64,000 nt of DNA, from positions 1 to 64,000 of the forward strand of contig CAMDUB010000005.1 in assembly GCA_945878575.1 (NCBI GenBank). Direction: 5' to 3'. Shown piece by piece: positions 57,385-64,000 of the stretch (its first letter is position 1; each line of letters begins with the position of its first letter). The notes beneath the pieces are model-generated. The model did not search any database and was not told the DNA's origin. It was given only the letters and a program-made list of their open reading frames with translations. The DNA is from Phycisphaera mikurensis NBRC 102666. GTDB lineage: Bacteria; Planctomycetota; Phycisphaerae; Phycisphaerales; SM1A02. Both the position numbers and the translations under genes were made by a program.

Positions 57385-57634
57385 ATGGGGGTGTTCCACA
57401 AACCCTGGCATCCACGCGCCTTTCCGTGTTCGAGCCCCCGCAGTGAGCACGGGATCCTCGGTAAGCGGCGTGTGAAACTGAGAAGTCCGGCAGTTGGACG
57501 TACGCCCCGTGGGTGCTAACCGGACGAACAGTTTCGCCCGAGGCTAAGCGGAACCTTGTGGAGCGCAGCCGTCCGCGTCCGAGGGTCCCGCGCGCAACGG
57601 AGGGGGCGGTCAACGACTCAACTCACTTCAACCG
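57385..57634 (+). repeat. Structured repeat module of about 250 nt, copy 2
   Basis: This segment follows copy 5 of the 69-nt element and matches the minus strand of 12715-12966. Predicted pairings: hairpin 57472-57537 (GTGAAACTG with CAGTTTCGC, TCCGG/CCGGA, TTGG/CTAA), and a 12-bp helix of CGGGATCCTCGG (57450-57461) with CCGAGGGTCCCG (57579-57590). The half CCTCGG can instead pair with CCGAGG at 57538-57543. Differences from copy 1 inside stems (A to G in CAGTTTCAC, C to T in CCAA) keep pairing through G-U. Confidence 0.75.
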
Positions 57635-57644
57635 CGCCCCGAAA

Positions 57645-57671
57645 ATGGGGACAGTGGTGAACGGCACCTAT
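57645..57671 (+). repeat. Short repeated tail, copy 2
   Basis: Matches 12548-12573 in reverse orientation with one difference (TGGGGACAGT against TGGGGACAGG) and contains GGTG-AACGG-CACC. It ends at the base before the VTT gene stop. Confidence 0.7.
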
Positions 57672-58391
57672 CTACAAGCCCGCAGCCGCAAGCGCGCGTT
57701 TGCCCAAGTGTTGCATGATCGCAAGCACGCCGATCAGAATCACCACGCCGATGACGATCGCTAATAGGCCTTGCTTCTCCATCAGTTCCTTGAGATCCTT
57801 TGCACCCGTTGCCGAGCCCTGCGCCCCCACCCACACGGCGATAAAGGTGCGCGGCAACATGCCCGCGATCGATCCAATGATCATCGGTACAAAGCGAACA
57901 CCTGATGCTGCCAACACCAAGTTGGTGAATGCAAACGGCGAGTTCGGCGGGAATCGCAGCAGTGCCACGAGTCCCATCGTCCGCCATGTGTTGGCTTCCA
58001 CAAGCGATGAACGAACGACGCGCCAGCGCGGGTGGTCGTCGATGCGGCGAACGATCGAATCGCCAGTCAATATGCGCGAGAGACCGTAACCCAACACCGC
58101 TCCACCAACGTAACCCGCCACTGAAACCGGAACGCCGATTGCAGTTCCAAAGACCCAACCCATCAAGACCGCTTGTGCATAGGTGGGCAGGAAACCAAAG
58201 CCCGCGCAGACTGCAAATCCACCAGCTGCAATCCAAGGACCGCTACCGTGATGTTCATGCAGCCAATCGGTAGTTTCCGCCAACTTTGCAAACAGCAGAA
58301 TGCTGAATGCCAACGGCAAAGTGAACCATGCGAGTGCAAGGGCGGCGGTCGCAATGATGCGAATGTCACGCGTGGGAGGAACAGAACTCAC
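57672..58391 (-). CDS. TVP38/TMEM64-family (VTT domain) membrane protein
   Basis: A 239-residue protein with about five hydrophobic helices. CAGFGFLPTYAQAVLMGWVF, GYVGGAVLGYGLSRIL and LRFPPNSPFAFTNLVLAASG are the VTT/SNARE-associated pattern shared with DedA, in which the reentrant loops may handle lipids; some relatives act as lipid scramblases. The substrate here is unknown. It overlaps the lipoprotein gene upstream by ATGA and is last in the yebC-lipoprotein-VTT string. Confidence 0.85.
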   Translation of the reverse strand: MSSVPPTRDIRIIATAALALAWFTLPLAFSILLFAKLAETTDWLHEHHGSGPWIAAGGFAVCAGFGFLPTYAQAVLMGWVFGTAIGVPVSVAGYVGGAVLGYGLSRILTGDSIVRRIDDHPRWRVVRSSLVEANTWRTMGLVALLRFPPNSPFAFTNLVLAASGVRFVPMIIGSIAGMLPRTFIAVWVGAQGSATGAKDLKELMEKQGLLAIVIGVVILIGVLAIMQHLGKRALAAAGL

Positions 58392-58978
58392 GGCGCCGCA
58401 AGCTGCCCTTCAGCTGGTTTTTCTGACATGTGCCCGGGCGTGTTGGGGTCGCGTGATCCTTCGGCCGGTGCTCCACCCATCGGGTCGCCTGGTACTGGGC
58501 GCACTGGGCCAAGTTCACCAAGGCGCATGCGCACCTGCCCGAAGAAGTGATCCGCTTCCTTCCAGAAGTGTGCTGGCACCGCCCAGTCCGGTGAAGAGAA
58601 CGTGACCGTGGTGGGTGATTGCGCCGAGACCACTGCGGAGAATCGCCATTGCAACTCCTCGCGCTGCGGGGAGAGACCCGGCTCTACTAAGTCGCGGCGC
58701 AGGTCGCGATAGACCGTAACGCGTTGCGAAGCGTCATCGACCTTCAACTTGTTCTCAACAACAATCCAATCGGGATAACGCGGCGCGCGCGAGGCTTGCA
58801 CCACGGCCACCCAGACATCGTCGCGCGGATAGTCATCAAATTGACACGCCTGCGAGTGCCCACACCCAGTCATGGCAACCACGGTGAGTAACGCGAAGCA
58901 CACGCGCGCATAGCAATTAGCAAGCAGTGCGAATGCGGCGCGGATGGGTCGAACGGAATCAGTGCGTGGTTCAGGCAT
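58388..58978 (-). CDS. Hypothetical lipoprotein
   Basis: ATG 58978, overlapping the yebC stop by 8 nt, opens a 196-residue product with a long signal (ARVCFALLTVVAMTGC) whose MTGC end is a lipobox. The mature part has DDVWVAVVQASRAPRYPDWI and VYRDLRRDLVEPGLSPQREE, a mixed fold not recognised, and a Pro-rich tail. The frame is open further upstream inside yebC in another frame, which is not coding. Translational coupling with yebC and with the VTT gene suggests joint expression; function is unknown. Confidence 0.6.
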   Translation of the reverse strand: MPEPRTDSVRPIRAAFALLANCYARVCFALLTVVAMTGCGHSQACQFDDYPRDDVWVAVVQASRAPRYPDWIVVENKLKVDDASQRVTVYRDLRRDLVEPGLSPQREELQWRFSAVVSAQSPTTVTFSSPDWAVPAHFWKEADHFFGQVRMRLGELGPVRPVPGDPMGGAPAEGSRDPNTPGHMSEKPAEGQLAAP

Positions 58979-59699
58979 CAGGGATCTCGGCGTTGACATG
59001 CACCGTCTGGACATCGTCATGCTCTTCGAGCACTGCCACAAGCTTTGCCACGCGCGCTGCAGTTGCCGCGTCAAGCTCCACCATGGAAACGGGAATGTAC
59101 GAGAAGTTGGCGCTCTCCACGGCAATGCCCGCGGCATCAAGCGCATCACGAACCTTGGCAAGATCGGCAACCCCACAGGTGACCTGCCAACCCTCCTCGC
59201 CGCTCAATACGTCCTCAGCACCCGCCGAAAGCACCACATCGAACAACTTTTCCTCGGTGGTGGCCTCGGCAGAAACCAAGACCACCCCTTTGTGGGAAAA
59301 ACTGTAAGTCACGCTGCCTTGAACACCCAAGTTTCCGCCATTCTTGTCAAACATGATCCGCATTTCCGGCGCGGTCTTGTTGACGTTGGCCACCAAACAG
59401 TCAACGATCACCGCCACGCCACCCGGTCCGTAGCCCTCGTAACGCACGGCCTCGTATTGGTCCGCGGCATCACTTCCGGCACCCTTCTTAACCGCCTTTT
59501 CAATGGTGTCGCGCGGCATGTTGGCCGCCTTCGCTGAGTCGATCGCAATGCGAAGGCTCGAATTGAATTTCGGGTCAGCACCGCCCAATCGCGCCGCGAC
59601 GATCACTGCACGTGAGCACTTTGACCAAATCTTGCCGCGCTTTGCATCGACGGCCGCCTTGCGATGCTTGATGTTCTTCCAGACGCTATGCCCTGCCAT
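58971..59699 (-). CDS. yebC: YebC/PmpR (TACO1) family protein
   Basis: MAGHSVWKNIKHRKAAVDAK without the family's S-K-W variant, then GGADPKFNSSLRIAIDSAKA and MPRDTIEKAVKKGAG form domain 1; YEGYGPGGVAVIVDCLVANV begins domain 2. Members act as DNA-binding regulators or as translation factors that relieve stalls at proline runs, as shown for mitochondrial TACO1. Length 242 is normal. It lies 5 nt after the large TPR gene, so it may be read from the same transcript. Confidence 0.93.
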   Translation of the reverse strand: MAGHSVWKNIKHRKAAVDAKRGKIWSKCSRAVIVAARLGGADPKFNSSLRIAIDSAKAANMPRDTIEKAVKKGAGSDAADQYEAVRYEGYGPGGVAVIVDCLVANVNKTAPEMRIMFDKNGGNLGVQGSVTYSFSHKGVVLVSAEATTEEKLFDVVLSAGAEDVLSGEEGWQVTCGVADLAKVRDALDAAGIAVESANFSYIPVSMVELDAATAARVAKLVAVLEEHDDVQTVHVNAEIPDA

Positions 59700-59704
59700 G
59701 ATCG

Positions 59705-62700
59705 TTACTGCTTCCTGAGTTCGGGGGGTTTAGTGGGAGTAATCGAGGGAGTGGTCGCGGGAACTGCTGGAGCGGATTGCATCAATGCCGCGACTTCCGG
59801 CTCGACGCCTTTGGTCACGGCTTCGATTTTACCGCGTGCCCGCGCTGCCACCTGACCGTCATGCGCGTTGTAGTACCGCGCCGCGTCGATCGCTCCCAGA
59901 CCAAACTGCTTGCGAAACATGACCCGCAGAAGTTCAATGGTCTGCTCAGGCGCAAGGCCACCTTCGGCAATTCGGACCGCGTCCGCCCACGCTTGGCGTG
60001 CACCCTCGTGGTCACCCGCCCGCCACCGAGCGTCACCGAGATGGTCGTACTTCACGGCACTGGGCGCCTTGCCCTGGCTCGCTACCGATCGTTCAAGCAG
60101 CGAAATCGCCCCCGGAACACCGTCGGCGTCCACGAGCCGCCCCTGCAGATAGCGAAGCCAACCGATCGAGTCGAGCGTTCCAGAGTCACTTGGGCGTAGC
60201 CGAACGGCCTGTTCAAGCAGCTGCTCCGTTCGCGCGTCCGCGAGACCGCGCTCTAGGCGGGCGAACCCCAAATTATTCAAAAGCGCGCCGTCGGCCGGAT
60301 CAACCGCCAACCCTGCTTCCAACACCAACTCCGCACCAGCGCTATCACCGAGCAAGGAGAGGATGCCACTGAGCACATCCGTCTCCGATCCTGGTCGATC
60401 AGAATTACCGAAGGGATGGTGGCCCAATCCGCGCAGTCGGCCAGCGAGCGCCAGTGACTCCCCTGCTCGACCACCAACGATCGCATCGCATGCCACCGCA
60501 GCGCGAGCCAAGAGTGCTATCTCTTCCTCACTCCGCTTAGATGGATCCTCAAGACATGCGCGCAGAAATTCACTGGCTGCGCGTGGTTGCTGTTGCGACA
60601 ACAAGAAATCAGCACACGCCCGCCACGACTCTGATGAATACTGAAACGTGTCCAGCGCGGCCGCCTCCGCTGCGATCATCGCCACCGCATCTGCAGCACT
60701 TTGAGAATCGATGCCTGGATCAGAAGCAGCGCCGAGGGCTTCGAAGGCAAAGAATTCCAGCGATGCGCGAGGGTCTGTGAAAATGGCATCGCGAGCGATT
60801 CGCCGCATGATCTGCGCGCGTCCCGGGGTCTTTGCCGGAAGCCGCCGCGCAATATCAAGGGCTGCCGCACGCATGGAAGTTGGTGGCGGATAGGCGCTCT
60901 CGTAGAACCGACCGAGGGCATCGACCGATGATTCCGGGCTACCAAACTGCAGTTCGTTGTCCGCCTCTTCAAGCGATCGGCGCGGCCCTGCCGGCAACGA
61001 TTCGATACGAACCCGTGCGGCGGCGGCAGCATCAGCGCTTCGTCCAGTGATGCGCAGCAAGGCCTCTCGCCACGGGAGCGATAAGGTGTCTTGTGGATCC
61101 AACGCCAGGCGCGCATCAACACGCGCCAATGCGTCCGCTGCACGACCGCCACTTGCTACCTGCATGATTGCCGGCTGCCACAGCAATGGATCGTTGGGAC
61201 TACGCGCTAGCTGTTGCGTCAGCCACTCCGCCGCGGCGCGCGGACCTTCGGTGCGTGGCAAGAGACCGATCAACAGCGCCTGTGCGGCGGCGTCGTCTGG
61301 ATCAATGGATTGCGCGAGCAGGAGTTCAGCGACAGCGCTGCCTGCATCACCGCGCGCCAGCGCACCCTCGGCGCGAGCACGCGCTGATCCTTCTGCGGCA
61401 CGTCCGTCGACAAGCGCATGCGCATCAGCGAGCGAGCGCCGTAATCCGGAGGGCATTCGAGTCATTGACTCTGCAAGCAATTCGGCCCGCGCGAGCGATT
61501 GCTCGGCTTCCGTCGTTGCCCCCGTCTCCGCAAACGCACACGCGAGCGATGCATGCCAACTGGCGTCGACGTCAAGGTCAATGGGTGCCGAGGCCGCCGC
61601 ACGTGCCACCAAAGCTGGATCCCCCGCTGCAACTGCGGCGAGCAACATTGCCTCCAGTGGGGCGCGCGAAGGGTTTCGGTCAGCCACGCCGTCAGCGCGT
61701 CGCCATGCCGCACCCGGACTACGGACGGTGGCAAGCACTCCGGCGGCGATCGACTCGCGAATACTGTCGGCGGGCAACGCATCAATCGCTACTCGCAAGG
61801 TGCGCAAATCACTGCTCGCTCGTACCAAGGCTCGACAGGCGTCGCGTAGGCACTCCGGATGCGCGCGTACTGCGGCGTGCGCAAGGACTGGCGCATCGCT
61901 ATCGCCGATTCGGCGGAATGCTGCTTCTAGGGTTGCTTGATCGACTGCCCCGTCTGCGATTGCAGAGTCCAATTCTGCAGCACCAGCATCGGCGTCACCC
62001 GCCGCCACCATGAGTCGTGCGATCCGCGCGTGAGCTTCGGGAGTGACTTCACCGGCGCGTGATCCGATCGGCACCGCAGCGATCGCTGCCAACGCCAGGG
62101 TTTCCCGCGCACGAGTATCACCGCCGAGCGATGTCAGAAGCCACGATGCAAGCGCGGTGCGTTCCGCATCACCCCACGGACCATCGTCCATGACAACGCC
62201 GAGTGTCGCACGAGCGCCATTACTGTCCCCGGCAAGCAACTGTGCATACGCCGCAAGCGCAACAGTCCGCGGATGCGGAGTCAGTTCAACGCTGCGCGCG
62301 AGTAACGCAAAGGCAACGTCCGGTCGATGCGCACGCAGTGCCGCCTCGCCTGATTCCAGGGCGAGTTGCGCAGCCGCACGCGATGCTGCATCAATGCCAT
62401 CACCGCGCTGCTCTGCAACACTCTCAGCGGGAACAGCAAGCGCCACGGCTGCCACTTCAAGACCAGCTTCATCGAAACCAAGACGAAACAGGCTGCGTGC
62501 AAGTGCCGCACCGACCGCCGCACGGCCCGCGTCGGAAATTGGCGCAAACCCTTCAAGCCGCAAACGAATCCACGCTGCCCCCAACAGCGCTGCAGTGCGC
62601 GAAGGCTGTCCGGCATCAAAGGCAGCAACTCCAACAGAAATCAGTGCTTGTAAATCGTTGGGGTCCTGCGCCAATACCGCTTCCCATTCCGCCTTGGCAC

Positions 62701-63160
62701 GCGGCAAGTCACCAGCGGCGCCAGCGATGCGGGCACGTGTTGCTCGGAGCGCGGTGGAATTTGGGTCGAGCCGCAGTGCGGCGTCAATGTCATCAGCCGC
62801 ACGTACGTACTGACCGTCCATCGCGCGTTGCTTGCCGCGCACATAGCGGCGCAGTGCTTCGGACTCGGTGGCACTCCCGGGAGTTAGCCCTCCCACCACC
62901 GCCACTGGTACCGGCTGGGGCTCAGTGATTTCGCGAAGCACAGCAACCAGCGTCATCGGTGGTCGCTGCAGTAGCGCTACGCGCGACGGCGGAATTCCTG
63001 GCGGCGGCACGAGCGCCAATGACTCAACTTCCGAGGTCACCGTTGCAGCATCCGCATATGCCCTGCCGACCAGCACACACGGCGCCGCCGCGAGCACCAC
63101 CCACGCGTGCGTGAGCACACGGAGTCGGAGCGATCGGCGGGCGACGGCCGATGGGCGCAT
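59705..63160 (-). CDS. Large exported TPR-repeat protein
   Basis: At 1151 residues, the product has an N-terminal signal-like segment (LTHAWVVLAAAPCVLVGRAY) and then mostly Ala/Arg/Asp-rich helices. Tetratricopeptide units are recognisable near the N-terminus (GQYVRAADDIDAALRLDPNS, then LPRAKAEWEAVLAQDPNDLQ) and near the C-terminus (DHLGDARWRAGDHEGARQAW). The middle part is repetitive in the same style but degenerate. It is likely a protein-interaction scaffold on the periplasmic side; partners are unknown. The gap to the next gene upstream is only 5 nt. Confidence 0.8.
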   Translation of the reverse strand: MRPSAVARRSLRLRVLTHAWVVLAAAPCVLVGRAYADAATVTSEVESLALVPPPGIPPSRVALLQRPPMTLVAVLREITEPQPVPVAVVGGLTPGSATESEALRRYVRGKQRAMDGQYVRAADDIDAALRLDPNSTALRATRARIAGAAGDLPRAKAEWEAVLAQDPNDLQALISVGVAAFDAGQPSRTAALLGAAWIRLRLEGFAPISDAGRAAVGAALARSLFRLGFDEAGLEVAAVALAVPAESVAEQRGDGIDAASRAAAQLALESGEAALRAHRPDVAFALLARSVELTPHPRTVALAAYAQLLAGDSNGARATLGVVMDDGPWGDAERTALASWLLTSLGGDTRARETLALAAIAAVPIGSRAGEVTPEAHARIARLMVAAGDADAGAAELDSAIADGAVDQATLEAAFRRIGDSDAPVLAHAAVRAHPECLRDACRALVRASSDLRTLRVAIDALPADSIRESIAAGVLATVRSPGAAWRRADGVADRNPSRAPLEAMLLAAVAAGDPALVARAAASAPIDLDVDASWHASLACAFAETGATTEAEQSLARAELLAESMTRMPSGLRRSLADAHALVDGRAAEGSARARAEGALARGDAGSAVAELLLAQSIDPDDAAAQALLIGLLPRTEGPRAAAEWLTQQLARSPNDPLLWQPAIMQVASGGRAADALARVDARLALDPQDTLSLPWREALLRITGRSADAAAAARVRIESLPAGPRRSLEEADNELQFGSPESSVDALGRFYESAYPPPTSMRAAALDIARRLPAKTPGRAQIMRRIARDAIFTDPRASLEFFAFEALGAASDPGIDSQSAADAVAMIAAEAAALDTFQYSSESWRACADFLLSQQQPRAASEFLRACLEDPSKRSEEEIALLARAAVACDAIVGGRAGESLALAGRLRGLGHHPFGNSDRPGSETDVLSGILSLLGDSAGAELVLEAGLAVDPADGALLNNLGFARLERGLADARTEQLLEQAVRLRPSDSGTLDSIGWLRYLQGRLVDADGVPGAISLLERSVASQGKAPSAVKYDHLGDARWRAGDHEGARQAWADAVRIAEGGLAPEQTIELLRVMFRKQFGLGAIDAARYYNAHDGQVAARARGKIEAVTKGVEPEVAALMQSAPAVPATTPSITPTKPPELRKQ

Positions 63161-63165
63161 CTGGC

Positions 63166-64000
63166 TTACTTCTTCTTCGCCACGACCTTAGATCCGGACT
63201 TGGCCATTACCTTCAGGACTGACTTTGCTGGCGCTGACTTTGCCGGCGCCTTCAGCGCTGGCTTCGCGATCGGCTTGGCTGCACCCTTGACTGGTGCTGC
63301 GCCCTTCACCGGCGGCTTGACCGCTGACTTTCCAGCGATGGGCTTGCCCACAATCGGCTTGCTGCCGGCCTTCGCAGAGTCGCGTGCTTCCTTCGCCTTG
63401 AGGGCAAGTTTTTCGCGACGCATTTCCTCACGGCGAGCAGCACGTTCAGCCATCAGCGCAACACGCTCAGCGGCAAGTTGTGCTTCAACCAGCGCCTTCG
63501 CTGATGCGCGTGCCTCTTCAACCGGCTTGGGCGGTGCCAACTCCGATGGCTTGCTTGAAGTCTTTGGAAGCTTCGGTGGATTGGTCTCCCACATGTGATC
63601 GACCGCCGCAATCAGTGCACCGTGTGCCTCGCGCGCCTCTTCGGCTTTCACGTGGCGAGTCACCCAGTTGGCGGCATCAACCAGACCCATTCCCGATGGG
63701 AACACGCCAGCTTGCACCAGCAACTGCAAACCAAACTCTTCCAGCGGGACGGAATGGAAATCCACACCAACCAGCAGCACGCGATTCGCTACAAACGGCA
63801 CCATGCCGGGCAGCGTGTCCATGTAACTGACCGCGTCCTTCTTCATCAGCGTGCGCAGGCGTTCGAGCGAGACTTTGTGCTCGCGACGGAAGATGCCGTT
63901 CATCGCCTCGCGCAAGCGCGAAACGCGATCATGGGCACGCCAATGCTTATGACCAATCACGTCAATGATGTCGCTAACCAGACTGACACGCATGTCGTTC
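63166..64000 (-). CDS. HhH-GPD-like protein with histone-H1-like tail, 5' end possibly outside window
   Basis: The N-terminal half resembles the endonuclease III fold: YMDTLPGMVPFVANRVLLVG corresponds to the LPGVGRKTANVVL hairpin, and FHSVPLEEFGLQLLVQAGVF to the VDTHI region. The catalytic Lys of that hairpin is replaced by Phe and the catalytic Asp by Pro, so glycosylase activity is unlikely. From about residue 175 the chain is Lys/Ala-rich, ending in H1-like repeats (KGAAKPIAKPALKAPAKSAP). A DNA-binding, non-enzymatic role is inferred. An ATG lies at 63993, but the frame is still open at the window edge, so the start may be further upstream. Confidence 0.6.
   Translation of the reverse strand, partial: NDMRVSLVSDIIDVIGHKHWRAHDRVSRLREAMNGIFRREHKVSLERLRTLMKKDAVSYMDTLPGMVPFVANRVLLVGVDFHSVPLEEFGLQLLVQAGVFPSGMGLVDAANWVTRHVKAEEAREAHGALIAAVDHMWETNPPKLPKTSSKPSELAPPKPVEEARASAKALVEAQLAAERVALMAERAARREEMRREKLALKAKEARDSAKAGSKPIVGKPIAGKSAVKPPVKGAAPVKGAAKPIAKPALKAPAKSAPAKSVLKVMAKSGSKVVAKKK

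Noticed and set aside
57295-57519. Plus-strand frame of 74 residues in the 57.3 kb repeats
   Set aside because: Same reason: translation of the palindromic element and module, with no Shine-Dalgarno or family match.

Overview
The window looks like chromosomal DNA of a planctomycete, most likely a Phycisphaerae-type lineage. The grounds are a G+C-rich genome with Planctomycete habits: DUF1573-type and beta-helix secreted proteins, a type II/IV pseudopilin, chlamydial Hc1-like and Lys/Thr-rich H1-like nucleoid proteins, an EF-P whose tip loop reads PGNLR, and an S10-spc-alpha operon lacking several usual members. The assignment is inferred from gene content only. No rRNA, tRNA, CRISPR array, transposase or phage gene was seen.

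Layout. 1-2.6 kb: a pseudopilin cut by the window edge, a repetitive H1-like gene, infC (probably starting at AUC) and an acyl-CoA thioesterase. 2.8-10.8 kb: a complete-looking, mostly translationally coupled arginine cluster argR-argC-argB-argF-argG-argH(A)-argJ, with ARG-box-like operators over the argR promoter and no argD. 10.9-13.6 kb: a cytochrome b562-like protein, pheS and a repeat-filled intergenic block. 13.6-29.4 kb (minus strand): a single S10-spc-alpha operon, rpsJ to rplQ, with secY, map, infA, rpmJ and rpoA, read from a TTGACA promoter near 29.4 kb and ended by a strong hairpin near 13.6 kb. 29.5-34 kb: secreted proteins, a GT2 glycosyltransferase and an unknown protein. 34-39 kb (minus): a YhaM-like nuclease, NAD(P)HX dehydratase, a transglutaminase-like protein and lysS. 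39.3-44.4 kb: an LpcC-like glycosyltransferase, phosphofructokinase, plsY, purB and an isochorismatase-fold hydrolase. 44.5-50 kb: Hc1-like protein, FabZ-like dehydratase, manA, a beta-helix protein and a lone atpD. 50-54 kb (minus): lipoprotein, HExxH peptidase and DUF1573 protein. 54-55 kb: a probable small RNA with its own terminator, then efp. 55-64 kb (minus): transketolase, VTT membrane protein, lipoprotein, yebC, a 1151-residue TPR protein and an HhH-like protein with an H1-like tail.

The most unusual content is intergenic. A 69-nt palindromic element occurs five times (2.7, 12.6, 13.0, 13.1 and 57.3 kb), always the same length, with a compensatory base-pair change between copies. A second module of about 250 nt sits next to it at two of these loci in opposite orientation; it can form a 66-nt hairpin and a 12-bp long-range helix that competes with another pairing. 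These, with the candidate small RNA at 54.1-54.3 kb, are the best candidates for undescribed elements.
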